64,000 bases of DNA, taken from positions 107,458,551 through 107,522,550 of the forward strand of contig CM073895.1 of assembly GCA_037176705.1 (NCBI GenBank), written 5' to 3'. Below the pieces are notes generated by a model. It had not been told where the DNA came from, did no database searches, and worked only from the letters and a program-made list of their open reading frames with translations. The stretch comes from Molossus alvarezi. Taxonomy: Eukaryota; Chordata; Mammalia; Chiroptera; Molossidae. Both the position numbers and the translations under genes were made by a program. Shown here one piece after another: positions 35,820 through 46,800 of the stretch; positions within the stretch are counted from its first letter, which is position 1; every line of letters begins with the position of its first letter.

Positions 35820-37260
35820 ATGCTCCTGGACATGGACTATCCACTCGGGTGGTGGGACTGTCCACTGGCGAGAAAGGTGGACCACCAAGGAGGCCGAGGC
35901 CCGATACCCAAAGAGGACAAGCCTGAGGAGGAGCAGCGAACAGAGGCAGGGCCCGGTGGGACCAGTGCCTGGAGCCCCGGGGAGGCGCTGGAGGCACTGC
36001 AGGCTCTTCAGTTCCAGCTGAGCAGTGAGAGAGCCCGAGCCTTCAGGGCCTACATTCCAGTGAAGCGCAAGGCTGCTCAGCGAAGAAAGCCCATTCGTGA
36101 GCGCAGAAGGTCGATCGTTCAGTGCATTCCCAGCGTCTGGTCCAAAGCGGTTTCCTTGACGATGCCCTTCTGGTTTGACTGTGAAACAGGCAGAAGGAGC
36201 CTGGCCAAGGTGAAGGTTCGGTTGCAGAGGAAACAGCCTGCCATCCATGTGGCACTAACCTGGGCAAGTGTGAATCTGTCAGTCAGTCTCTAGGACAAAA
36301 AGTACCAGTACCGGGTACCACTGCCACAAATTACATATTGGAATTATCCATTGTTTTTGGCAATATGAAGTTTCTTTATTTTCTATTGTACCTCCTGCCC
36401 ACCACCTCAAAAAAATTTTTTAACAATGAGCTCAGTGGGGAAACACAGTTGGTTACTAACGAAATATCAGCCGAGTGATTCCTGTATCTTCTCTTAGAAA
36501 CAAGTGATCACAAAATGAATTTAAGACAGTCAACAATGTGAATGTCCACCCTCCTTTCATGGTCACACAGAGACACGCTTATATGAGCACAGGTGCATGC
36601 ACCCACACTCAGACCTAAATAATGTCATTGCAAGCTGAGTATTTCCAAATTGGAGCAGCTGTTGTCAAATAAAGGGATTTCAAGATGTGTCCTGACACTG
36701 TTTCGGAGAACACACAGACTGTTCTCAGGGGACTAAAGAGCAGTGAGACAGTATATGCACATCCTTATGTCTGAGTCCTCTGCAGCAGCTCACAGAGGTC
36801 AGGGAGGGCTCAGGAAAGTGATGTAAAGGCATTTTTCTTTTATTATTGCAGGCAGCCTTAGGAGAACATAAAGCCAAAGGTAGTATGGTTGTCAGAATAT
36901 GTAAGAAAGGCAGATGAGGAGGAGTTTGGACAGGAGGCAATGTCTGCAGTTCATGGGAATGGTCCACTGTGGTCTCCCCTTGTGCTCTGTGCCTCTGAGC
37001 TCTCCTTTTGCTAGTCTCTGAAAATCCTTGACCAAAAAGCAGATTCTGAACCACCCCCAGATATTAGCCATCATCGGAGACCAAGAAGAAGAATTGCAAA
37101 ACTACCTGATCAATGTGGAGGTAAAACTGCGGATACAGAGTGGTAGGCTAGGTGGGGAGGACCTGTGGCCAATCCCCTGCAGCACTACCAAGGAGGGAGC
37201 TGGGAGGTGGATGTGTTTCTGAGGAGCCCAGGTCCTGAGCACTCCATGGTGAGTAATTCC
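35820..37260 (+). pseudogene. TSPY copy A: exon 1, exon 2, then deletion into exon 5
   Basis: Exon 1 runs from ATG 35820 (MLLDMDYPLGWW) to 36149, ending VWSKA before a GTTTCC donor. It has an acidic N-terminal part and the conserved EALEALQALQFQLSSERARA and RRKPIRERRRSIVQCIP block that matches TSPY. The exon 1 frame is open. Exon 2 (37043-37120, 78 bp, ILNHPQILAIIGDQEEEL) has a good acceptor and a GTAAAA donor. Only about 30 bp later an exon-5 remnant appears (EDLWPIP near 37158, with a 1-bp loss), so exons 3-4 and most introns are deleted and the NAP domain is gutted. TSPY is a testis-specific NAP/SET-family protein of spermatogonia. This copy cannot make a full protein. Confidence 0.9.
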
Positions 37261-38130
37261 ACCTGTGAATGTCCTTTCCAAAATAATTGTAGAAAAGAGT
37301 CTCAAGTCAAATAAAGGTACCCAGGGTAGTAGCGAGTGGGAAGGAGGGTGAATAAAGGCAACTGGGAGACCTTAGTGCCCACAGAGTACAAGCAGGTTCA
37401 GGTGCTCTGAGCACCTAAAATTTCTGGGGCCCCTGGGGAAGGAACCGGTTGATTCACCAAATTTCTGCATTAGTACTTCCTGTCCTTTTGGCACTTCCTT
37501 GGTCTCCCCGCAAATCTGAACAAGGGCCTACTCTCCGGTGCCCTATCCATTGTCCAGAATTCCAATTCAGGCTCCTTCCTGATTTTACATCCCCCATCAG
37601 TGTGCCTCTGCCAAGCCCCCAGTGGTGACAGTGTGACCGGGTTGTGGAGGCCAATACGCAGTACTGGGGAAGGAAAGAGAAATGTGACTCAGAAGGGGCA
37701 CTTCCTTCCTCAGGACACTGTGAGTCAGAGGGTTCATTTATGTGCACATGTGTGTGCATGCCAAGGAACACTCCACATTCGGAAGAGCACAGGAGAGAAC
37801 TTGCAATATGGCTAGCTAGGACAGGACATGGGTAAACTGCGCCCCTGTGCCAGCCATGCTGAGGCATTCTGGATGGCCTCCCACTCAGATTGAAAGGAAG
37901 AGGAAGGGATAGCCTGTGGAAGATTCAGAGTGCAACTGCCATCCACCTTGAGACTGACCTAAGAAAAGTAAAAAACATGCAACCCGTTTTCTTCTATGTG
38001 TTGTTTCTATCAAGGGAAATGCAGTAGTGTGTAGTAGATGACCTCTCAATGGGCCACCGGTGAATGGCCAGCTTCTGGAATTTCCACATTGGGGCAGAGA
38101 AGCAAGGCTATGCAATTGGAGACAAGGGTC
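37261..38130. other. Unassigned sequence after TSPY-A
   Basis: Nothing is recognised as coding or as a repeat. It corresponds in position to the interval between tandem TSPY units. Short open frames such as the minus-strand one at 37454-37867 have no recognisable features. Confidence 0.4.
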
Positions 38131-39080
38131 CGGATGCCTTAAATTTTATTCAGTCCTTTAGGGTAATGCCTGGGAGTTGGAGAAATGTACTGAGTGGCTT
38201 CTGGTGATAGATCTTGTACAATGGTCACAGAACTGTCACTGTGTACAGTTGTGGAGAGGAGACCCTGACTGTAGTACCTGAGGTGGTCACAGGTGTTTTT
38301 TTCCCACACCAGACATGTCATAAGTTCTGGGTGTATGTGCCACGGCCACTCTACAATACCTGCATCAGTCAGTCATACAAATGTGACAATTCGTCATAGC
38401 CTCATCCACTGTGAGCCAAAGGAAACCAATCACCTAATTCACACACAGAGGAATGGTCAAAACAGCAAATTATATATTTTTTTCAAGCAGTGTTGAAAGT
38501 GTAGCACAGGACACATGAACTAGAACAGAACTCATGGGAGCCTGCCATGACTTTCTTCATACAAGTTTACACACTCTTACATTGCTGCTGTTGAAACCAG
38601 CATAGCCTTTAGAAAGAATTCAGGATTTGTCAGGATTCAGAGCAAAAATAAACTTTAGCTGCTTTTCTGCTTATGGTCAGCTGGGATGAAAATAGTGTGT
38701 GGGCCCCAACATTAGCACCCAGAGAAGGGAGAAAAAAGCCTAATCTTTTCAATAGTATGTTTCGGGGCACAGTCCCATTTCCTGTGTGAACAGCCCCAAA
38801 TGCCTGCAGATGTATCAGGGGTTGAAAAGCACCTGTTTGAATTCAAACACTGCAGAGTACCCTGAGCTGGTGGTGCCAGAGACAGCTCTCTTGGTGCTGC
38901 TCTCAAAGGGGTCATGGAACCAGGTATTGTGCTGAATCATAGCTTTGGAGGAGACACGGGTGTCTTCAGATGCCTTGGAAAGGATTGTACAAGAGGTAGG
39001 ACCACAGCGTTTGAGATTCTTTTGGTCACCAGAACGGATGCCCATGGCTGAAGGGACAGCTGTTTCCATTACTGAGCAAG
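38131..39080 (+). repeat. Diverged direct repeat of the TSPY upstream flank
   Basis: Matches 33540-34350 in the same order: the GCATCAGTCAGTCATACAAA block (against CGTCCGTCAGTCATGCAAAA), the CATTGCTGCTGTTGAAACCAGCA block (against TTTGCTGCTCAAAGACAGCA), GGTCAGCTGGG, and TTCTTTTGGTCACC (against TTCTGTTGGTCACC). The offset is about 4.8 kb, the same as between exon 1 of TSPY-A and exon 1 of TSPY-B. This marks the 5' half of a tandem TSPY repeat unit. Confidence 0.75.
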
Positions 39081-39239
39081 TCTTCCTAATGGAGCTGTCC
39101 TGTCCCTGGCCGTGTGGATCAGCTAGTTGGAGAGCAGAGGTTTCACTCTAGCATCGGATTTCTCTCAGTCCTCTGGGTGAGTCTCTCTCAACCCTTCTCC
39201 TGGGAAATATCTATGACATAGTAAGAGGACTGGGGCCTA

Positions 39240-40104
39240 TTAGCACGCAGGTCAACTCTTTTCTGCACTGGAGACACTTTCTGGCTGTCGCTGACCCCAG
39301 CGCGGCGGGTAGGTGAGGGCCAGGGGTCAAGGGCACCGCAAAGAGCACAGAAACCAAGGGCAGAGCGAACGAGGAAACTAGACAGGAAGCAGGAGTCTTT
39401 TCCCTGTCCGGGTCCCTGAGCTTTGCCCTCGGCCAGGACGGAGGATCGGGCCCTCCCGACACAGCCTTCCCCTGCCTGCACGTGGGACCTCAGCCACCCG
39501 ATGTGCCGGGAGAGGCTCTCCTGCCCAGTCTGTGCCCAGGGTGCCTGAGGACCAGGGGCAGAGTGAGGCGGGAAACTCCTGGACTGGGAAGCGGCGGGTA
39601 GAGGCAGGGTGACCAGCAGACGTCGCGGGAAGGCCAGCGGGGTGCAGGGAGGACGGCCTTCCCCAGGGACTCTGGGCTCCTGGGGAGAAGGAGGCGGCCT
39701 CCCCGCAGGGCGGGGCTGTGTGGGGTGCCGCCCACCGAGCGCGCTCTGATTGGAAGAGACGTGCAGAGCCTGTTCGGTGGGACGAGCCTGAGGGCGTGGC
39801 CAGCAGGACAGCCAATCGATGTGACTTCGGCCCAAGCCATTTGCATATACCTTGGGTAGTGGTGCTACAGGAAGTCCTGGATCCAGACACCGGCCTCAGC
39901 TTAGGCAGCGGACCTGGTGGGCTCTGCAGTCGCCCTGCTCCAAGCACCTACTCCGGGCACCACCAGGCCTCTGTCAGGCTATGTTTGGGGTCAGCGGGCC
40001 CCTCAAGCCCTCGGGTCTTTTAGTCCCTGTAGGAGGCCCTGAGGTGACTGAGACCCTTCAGTACCGCCTCCACCCTCAGCGCCTGGGCCTCACCACCTTC
40101 CTGC
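39240..40104 (+). promoter_or_regulatory. CpG-rich TSPY-B promoter and 5' UTR region
   Basis: GC- and CpG-rich sequence lies directly upstream of TSPY-B exon 1. Visible elements are an inverted CCAAT box (ATTGG at 39749-39753), a forward CCAAT (GCCAATCGAT at 39811-39820) and a perfect octamer ATTTGCAT at 39839-39846, followed by CATATAC. Their clustering within 100 bp suggests transcription starts near 39860-39900, giving a 5' UTR of roughly 200 bp. The start site is inferred, not shown. Open frames on both strands here look like GC-driven artefacts. Confidence 0.6.
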
Positions 40105-42284
40105 ATGAACACGGACATGAAAGGACCCTGCTCTGTTCCACTGGGCCCCTCCTCCACGGTGCCAACGCGCCCTAGCGTCCTCGCTGCCCAGGAGGGAAAT
40201 TGCGAGCTTCCGCTGGAGGACAGCAGGCAGTAGTTGGCGCTGGAGACAAGGGAAGCGGAGTTGGCAGCCAGCAAGGAGGTTTGTCCTGACCTGGGGCTGG
40301 AAAGGCAGGAGGCGGTGTTGTCCGAGGAGGGCTTTGTGCAGGAGGAGGGTGAGGATCAGCAGGGACCTGAGTGTGAGGAGCCCTGGCAAGGGGAGAGGGG
40401 CCAGGAGGGGGAGTTGGTGTCCGGGCAGCACTTTGTCCTGGAGCAGCAGGGCCTCAGGCTGGAGATGCAGCTAGTGGCAGAGCACAGCATGCTGAGGGAA
40501 GGGGAGGAGGTTTTTCTAGATCTGGAGCTGGGGAAGCAGGAAGACGTGGTGCCTGTAGAGCTGTTGCAGTTGGAGAAGGAGGACGAGGTCGTGCTGGGTT
40601 CACAAAGTGAGGAGCAGGGGGAGGAGGAGGAGGCCTGTCAGGGGGAATTAATTGCTGGGAAGCAGATTGTCCTGGATGGGGAGGACATCTGGAAGGGTGT
40701 GGAGATGCGGGGTGAGGGGCAACCAGAACCAGAGGCTGAAGCAAAGCAGCAAGAAGAGAAGTCTGAGGAGCGGGCACAGGCTGAGTCAGGGCAGGGTGGG
40801 GAGTGCACCTGGTCCCCGCTGGAGGGGCTCCAGGCCCTTCAGTCAGAGATGGAGCCCGTGAATGCGCACGCCAGCAAGGCCTTTTGTCGGCTCAGGCGCA
40901 AGATATGGCAGAGGCGCAGGCCTTACTTAGAACTGAGAACCCATATTGAGCACATCCCTGAATTCTGGGCCAAAGCTGTATCTTTGAGGCTGTAATGGGG
41001 TGTTCATGCTGCGGCTTTGTCATTGCAGGAGAAAGGGATCAGCGAGGACAGTTCAGAAGCAAAAGAGACACATTGCAGAGAAACTTGGTTTAGAGAACAC
41101 AGTTTGGCGCAAACCTTGGAGATGTCCCTCATCTACTTTGGCCCCCAGAAACATAGTGTAGGATCTTGTTTCCAGATCAGACTCATGAAAACAACATATA
41201 TATCTATATGTTGCCCGGGTCCTACTAGAAGTACTGCTGTAGTGGAAGGGTGTGAATGTACACCTCTTGAGTCAGAGTCAGGAAAGCTGGGTGGGCAGAA
41301 GGACGTGTACTGGTTTCTGTCCAGCCAGCAGCACACAGGGTCAGGTGGAGATCCGGTGTTTTAGGCAAGAGATTTCGCCCTGTGTTGGAGTCAATCCTTG
41401 CGGGCATCAAGATCCAATGTTTTCCTTTTGGTCTTGTGTGGAAGAGGGAGTCTGAGGCATAGAGAACTCAGGGAAATCAAGGCCATTCCCTAGTTCTGGC
41501 CCATGTTCTAGCTATTTCATGTGCAGAATGCAGTATGCATCTCCTTTACCCAAAGCAGTTTGTCAGCCACCTGGACCTGTCAGCCATGATCTGTGAGCAA
41601 GGTGAAAAGATGCTCAGCCATATGATCACTTCGAAGGTCAGCCTGGGGTAAAAGAGAAATGGGAAGGGAGACAGAGTGAAAAATTCACTTTATCCTTGCC
41701 AAATAGAGAAGGCGGGTGTCCCCAAGACAAATTTCACCCTCCTGATACAATTTTATCTACAGGTGGAGGAAGTCCGGCACACCAGTGATTGGTGCAAGGT
41801 ATTGCTTTTCTTTCATAAGAACCCTTAGTTCTGCAATAATGTGATTGTGAAGGAGTATCTCATTACCCTCCAAGGTAAGCAGAGGCTGCCTGCATGGGTG
41901 GCAGCAGGAGGTGGGTTGAGGTTCAAAGTTTGTGCATTTTTTTACACATACATGTCATTCTGCAGGATACAGGGTGTCCCACTGCACTCCCATTCAGTGG
42001 TCCCAGCGTTATGAAAGAGAGGTCTACAGCCGCTGGCACCAAACAGCAGCCTGAACTTCTTCAACTGGTTCTCTGACCACAACGTGACATGACCCAGCAG
42101 GATTGCGGAAGTGGGGCCTCACCCGCAATACTACAATTGATTTTCCGTGTTCTTTAGCTGCTTGAGTTGATACTCAAAGTCCAGCCTTATTCTGACCAGC
42201 TGTGTTCTTTCAACCAGACCATCCTAAAGGACCTGTGGCGCAATCCCCTGAAGGCACCAAGAGAGGGGAGAAGGAGCAGGACAG
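40105..42284 (+). pseudogene. TSPY copy B, five-exon gene structure with disabling mutations
   Basis: Exon 1 runs from ATG 40105 (MNTDMKGPCSVPL; an alternative ATG at 40117) to 40977. It has one nonsense TAG at 40231, a long Glu-rich segment (residues about 55-215), then EPVNAHASKAF and IEHIPEFWAKA. Exon 2 is 41559-41636 (78 bp, FVSHLDLSAMICEQGEKM). Exon 3 is 41763-41874 (VEEVRHTSDWCKVLLFF; TAG at 41826). Exon 4 is 41966-42110 (YRVSHCTPIQWSQRYERE, then a 1-bp loss before SLNFFNWFSDHN and an in-frame TGA before RIAE). Exon 5 is 42218-42284 (TILKDLWRNPLK). Splice sites are mostly canonical. The layout matches TSPY, whose NAP domain binds cyclin B and histones. With these lesions only a short product is possible, unless the stops are assembly errors. 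Confidence 0.93.
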
Positions 42285-42860
42285 GTGAGGAGATCCCAAC
42301 TGGTCTCTCAACCTTGCCATGCCCAGTAGCTGGGACATTTCTTTCCCACAAGGACACATTTAGGCTGGGAGAAATAGAGCCTGTGCCCTCAGGTCGTCAG
42401 GGTATCACGATGATACAGGAAGTCTGGAGAACTGCATTGACATTCGAATACTTGCTGAAGAAGCTTAAGAAAGTTGAGGGTTTGGCCCTGTCAGATATCT
42501 CTCAAAATAACAGCTCAGTCATTGTCTCGCTCCTCAGACTCTCATATCAGGCCACAAAACCCCCATTTCTCAGGCCACGTTACCCTCCAGAAGTAGACTC
42601 TTGCCTCATGCTGTTTTTACCTCCCTTCTGCTAATAGCTGGCGTCTTTTATAGAAATCTGTACACTGCTCTGACCCAGTTACTTCTCCTGATCATGACAG
42701 GTGTTTTCACTTTTTTCAGTTTTTCATTCCTGTAGGGCCCACTGAGAACACTGTTCAGTATAAAGTGGTTGGAATGGAACATGTTGAAAATAGAACTCAG
42801 GAAATTTCAGAGAGCCCATTTGCAGCTTTGACACCCTTTTCCTTTATGGCACCAAAATCA

Positions 42861-42893
42861 TGACGATGATGAAGATGATGATGATGATAGGAT
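42861..42893. repeat. GAT trinucleotide repeat
   Basis: Imperfect (GAT)n in the TSPY-B 3' flank. A shorter GAT tract at 46630-46645 marks the same position in the TSPY-C duplicate. Confidence 0.85.
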
Positions 42894-42894
42894 G

Positions 42895-43127
42895 ATTCTT
42901 AAATCCTCACAAAGGATATTTTTTCATTTATCTTTAGACAGAGTGGGAGGGATAGAGAGAGAGACAGAGAGCAAAATCAATGTGTGCGGGTCACATAAAT
43001 TGATTGCCTCCCACAGGACTTCCCAGAATCTCTACTGAGTTACCTGCCCTACACTGGACTCAAACTCATGACTCTTTGATTTGAGGTGCAAACTCCAACC
43101 TCACAGCAAATTGACCAGGGCTTGACT
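42895..43127 (-). mobile_element. VES-type SINE downstream of TSPY-B
   Basis: The reversed order starts with CCTCACAAAGGATATTTTTT, then AGACAGAGTGGGAGGG, GAGAGAGACAGAGAG, and ends in AAATTGACCAGGGCTTG. The first part of the same element is present at 46655-46700 in the duplicated segment, where it is cut off. Confidence 0.85.
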
Positions 43128-43367
43128 TATTAAATACTTTTTTGCGTGCTCAGAGTAGAGGTTATTCTGAGTGTTGTATTCAGGGGACATCCCATATTTG
43201 AGATGAATATGCAGTATCATCCAGTTTGTTTCAAATGTTATTAGTGCACATAAAATTTTTGAAGGAAAATTGTGTTTTTAGCCAACCTTGTTTTCCTGCC
43301 AGGAAACAATTGAAGAGAGCCATCATGGCAAGGCATTCAGACACAAACACATAGACAGCTGGCATAA

Positions 43368-43713
43368 TGTGGGAGACCATTTGCATGGTATCCATCTTGT
43401 TAAAGTCTGCTCTGCTGTCTCCGGCCCCAGGGCGGGGGTCTCTCTGCGTGCAGTGCCTGCATTCCTCTAGATAATTGTTTACTCCATTCTTTGCTTATTA
43501 TTTGTTCCACCTGGGGTATTTACTGGAATTTGCTTCAGGTGGGATACTCATTAACTGTTTCACCTGTTTTTCCCCTATATATTATGTGAACTCCCCCTGA
43601 ATAAACGAGACTTGATCAGAATCCTGTCTTGTCTCCATTTCTCATGTCTCTTGTCCCACCTCATCCTCACTCCCCCTCTAGAGTCCTCATTGATCGACCT
43701 GCGGGCAGGGTCA
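43368..43713 (+). mobile_element. Solo LTR of an endogenous retrovirus
   Basis: The 346-bp element begins TGTGGGAGAC and ends GGGTCA. It contains a TATA-like CTATATATTATG (about 43575) and an AATAAA signal near 43600. The hexamer GCATAA flanks it exactly at 43362-43367 and 43714-43719. No internal retroviral genes are present, so it is a solo LTR left by recombination between the two LTRs. A 6-bp target duplication fits a class II (beta-like) retrovirus, but the family name cannot be given from sequence alone. Confidence 0.9.
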
Positions 43714-43809
43714 GCATAATATGGAAACAAATAAAAAGCATCATTATGTGTGCCTGCGTGTGGCATGTGCATGGCTTTGGGGAGATATCTTGAACGCTTT
43801 TCAATTACC

Positions 43810-44520
43810 TGCCTGGCAATGACCAGTCCCTCCGATAGCCGGGTCTGTTATGTAGCAGAAGTAGATTCAGTCTTTTGATGCCCCAGGATCTCCAGGGCCC
43901 ACGCTCTACTGAGAACCCATGGCTCACATTACCTGCTTCCCCTGTGACACACTCTGGCTCCACTGCCCATGTTCCACTGTGACACTGCATGACTTTCACA
44001 CTCTCCTTTCCAGCATGACACCCCAAGATTCCACAGCCCACCTTCCACTTTAACAACATAGCAATTTCATTGCACATTGTCCCCAATGTATCTCTAGGAT
44101 CCTGCCGTCCACAGTACAACTTATCACCATGAGCTTTCTCCTGACCCCAATCTACTGTGACATAACATGGTTCAGTGTCCAAAATCCACATTCCTGCCCA
44201 CCTTACACTGTCAGATATTAGCATATCCAATGCCAAAAATCCACTTTGATAACCGATGGCTCCCAACACATACAATCGACCTTGACACCCCAGAGATTTC
44301 ATTGCACACAAACCTCTATGATCTCTCGGGTCCCCCATGTGGATACTGCTAGTTCATACTACTCAGATCTCATGAAACTCACTGCACTCTCTCTCCTCCA
44401 TGGCTCCCACTTCAATACCCACTGTGACACTCCAGGGATCCCACTGCACACTTTTTTCTCTGGTACCTCAGGGTCCAGACTCTTCAACTGCGCAGTGACT
44501 CCTGAGTATCATGGAAAGAG
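43810..44520. repeat. Degenerate CACTGTGACA-type minisatellite
   Basis: Variants of CCACTGTGACACxCC followed by AGATTCCACTGCACAC-like sequence recur irregularly, for example near 43973, 44150, 44287 and 44425. A similar array in reverse orientation is at about 47150-47600. No coding frame is convincing. Confidence 0.55.
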
Positions 44521-44809
44521 ACATGAATAAGCTTAACATGTCATTGTATCCTTGGGTTGTTTGACCAGAAAAATGCTTTATTTTAGTAGACTGACTAATG
44601 AGGTGCTGTTGAATAGGCAGTTGACAGATTCCAGAGGTGTGGCCAAGAAGTAGATCTATGGAGATAGAGAGAAGGTATAGCAGGCATTAAGTTTTAGTTT
44701 CTTACTCTGTGGATACTGTCTAGAATGACAAAGGAAGAAAAGACTGACCTCTGATTTACAATCTTGTACCTTGGTCAGGTTAAAGACAATTTTTCTTAAG
44801 TATAATCCT

Positions 44810-44950
44810 TACCTCAGGGTACTTATCCATGTATCTTCAGATAGAGTGAGAGGAGGATGTGACAGACACAGAGAGGAGAAACTATGATGTGAGAGCAACA
44901 CATCTATTGTTTGTCTTCCACATCACGCCTACCAGAGAACGAGCCACTGG
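44810..44950 (-). mobile_element. Partial VES-type SINE
   Basis: CCTCAGGGTACTTATCCATG, AGATAGAGTGAGAGGAGG and ACATCTATTGTTTGTCTTCC match the tail half of reversed VES elements. The head half is missing. Confidence 0.6.
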
Positions 44951-45271
44951 GGAAGCCCTAAACACCTACGCTTTCAAAGGATGGCCCGAGCACTGGCAAG
45001 AGGCATGTTCTTCATCAGGATTCTTCCCCGAGTTTCTGAAATGTATTGTTGGTGGCTCGGGCATCTCCTGAGGCCTCTTGCCACTGTTGGCAAAGTCCTC
45101 CACTCTCACTCTTTGTCCTTTCACGTGCTTCTAATTCACATGTACTCTGCTCTCTGAAGCCACACCTCCAGCACTTATTGTCCTCAGCACGTATGTACCT
45201 GGATGGGAAATTCTGCACATCTGGACCATTGTCCCTCCCCATGACCCGAGATTGATTCTCTAGTTCTTATT

Positions 45272-45514
45272 TATTCAATTTTTTATCCTCACTCGAGGAC
45301 ATTTTTCCATTTCATGTTGAGGTAGAGTGAGAGAGAGAGCGAGAGAGAGAAACATCGACATGAAAGAGACACATTGAGTGGTTGCCATGCATACTAACCA
45401 TCCAGGGCAGGGAACAAACTGCAACCGAGGTACGAGCCCTTAGCGGGAAATGAACCTGGGTCCCTCTGGACTGCAGGCCGTTGCTCTAACCTCTGAGCAA
45501 AACCGGCCATGGCA
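45272..45514 (-). mobile_element. VES SINE splitting a duplicated arm fragment
   Basis: A reversed VES from TTTTTTATCCTCACTCGAGG to GCAAAACCGGCCATGGC. It sits between two related copies of a short segment (45180-45270 and 45515-45620, both with GCACTTA, TACCTGGATGGGAAATT-like and TTGATTCTC blocks). Confidence 0.9.
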
Positions 45515-45599
45515 CAAACAGCACTTAGTGTCTTCAGCACCTATTTACACAGATGGGGATTTCCACACATTGGACCAGTGTCCCTTCACATGACCTGAG

Positions 45600-45930
45600 A
45601 TTGATTCTCCACCCTGCTTGGGATCCATCAGAGGAATACTAGGCTGCTGAGTTCTTCCTTTTCTGCTGCTTTTGAACTTGGGGAGCCCACACATGACAGC
45701 TGGAGTGACAGGAGTAGTGGTTGTTCTGTGTAGTCACTGTCCCAGCCCTCCTCCTCTCCTGGGCCCTCAGAGCCACGGTGCCTGATGGGCAGCTAGTCAC
45801 ACACATCTGTTTGCCCCTCAGGGTATGTGTAACTGTTCCTCCCCACCCTCAGGCCTGGGGCAGGGAAGGCCTGCCCAGTGCTGCCAGCTCAGTGCTACAC
45901 CTTCCCCTGCCAGCATCATAGATGCTCCAT
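45600..45930 (+). repeat. Third copy of the inverted-repeat arm segment
   Basis: Direct match to 32640-33010 and inverted match to about 4060-4420: GTTCTGTGTAGTCACTGTCC, GTGCCTGATGGGCAGCT, CCACCCTCAGGCCTGGGGCA and CTTCCCCTGCCAGCATC. It joins directly onto TSPY-C intron/exon-5 sequence near 45930, so this junction is a rearrangement breakpoint. Confidence 0.85.
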
Positions 45931-45944
45931 CTCTGACTCACTAC

Positions 45945-46700
45945 AGCACAAAGGCTGTATTCTGAGCAGCTCTTTTCTTTCAACCAGATCTACATAAAGG
46001 ACCTGGGGAGCGATCCCCTGAAGTACTATGTAAAGGTGATGGCAGCAGGAGAGGGGAGAGAGACCAGGACAGGTGAGGAGATCCCAGCTGGTCTCTCAAC
46101 CTTGCCTTGCTCAGTAGCTGGTACATTTCTTTTCCACATGGACACATTGAGGCTGGCAGAAATAGAACCTGTGCCTTCAGGTTGTCAGGGTATAACCATG
46201 ATACAGACAGTCTGGAGAATTACACTGTCATTGAGACACTTGCTGGAGAAACTTACAGAAGATTAAGGAGTGGTCATGTCTGATATCCCTCAAAACAACA
46301 GCACACTTATGCCTCGCTGATCGGAGCTCTCTTGCAGGACACCAACCACACCTTCAGACCACCTTCTTCTCCTAAAATAGATTCTTGCATAATGTTCACC
46401 CTACCACAAATAGCTCATCTTTTTATAGAAAGGGGTAGCTCTGCCCCAGTTACGTCTCCTGACCATCACAGCTGTTTTCCACTTTCCTTGGATGTTCCAA
46501 TCCTATAGGGCCCAGTGAGAACACTGTTTATTATAAAGAGGTTGGGATGAAACATGATGAACAAAGCACTGCAGACATTTTCAGAGGTCCTAGCTGCAGC
46601 ATGAACCTCCTTTTCCATTTGGGCTTCTATTGATGATGATGATCATTATTAATGTTACTTTATTACTCAGCCGAGGATATTTTTCATTTTATCTTCAATG
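45945..46700 (+). pseudogene. TSPY copy C: exon 5 and 3' flank only
   Basis: It matches 42170-42940 of TSPY-B. Exon 5 is 45988-46072 (IYIKDLGSDPLKYYVKVM, continuing GEGRETRT) with a CAACCAG acceptor and an ACAG|GTGAGG donor. The exon retains the PLKYY motif that TSPY-B lost through a short deletion. WRN reads GSD here. The copy ends inside a truncated reversed SINE (46655-46700). There are no upstream exons, so it is a duplicated fragment. Confidence 0.88.
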
Positions 46701-46702
46701 AA

Positions 46703-46800
46703 GCAGGGCCTGTGGCACCAGCCCCTGAATACTATGTGAACACCATGGCTCAGGGTGACTGGAGAGAGAGGAGCACATGTGAAGAACTCCTGGCCATGCA
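46703..46800 (+). pseudogene. TSPY fragment D: second exon-5-like remnant
   Basis: GPVAPAPEYYVNTMAQGDW, read from about 46709, aligns with KDLWRNPLQYYxxxM of TSPY exon 5 (nucleotides AGGGCCTGTGGCACCAGCCC against AGGACCTGTGGCGCAATCCC). It starts exactly where the SINE of copy C stops. The following bases weakly resemble the exon-5 downstream intron. It is non-coding now. Confidence 0.65.

Noticed and set aside
37043..37120. TSPY-A as an intact gene
   Set aside because: Exon 1 and exon 2 are open, but exons 3-4 are deleted and exon 5 is frameshifted.
39188..39947. Minus-strand open frames of 189-215 codons opposite the TSPY-B promoter
   Set aside because: P/S/R-rich, no recognisable domain, antisense to a CpG-rich promoter. 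Most likely chance.
43288..43470. Short open frame within the LTR region as a viral gene
   Set aside because: It lies across the LTR start with no retroviral protein motif. The element is a solo LTR without internal genes.
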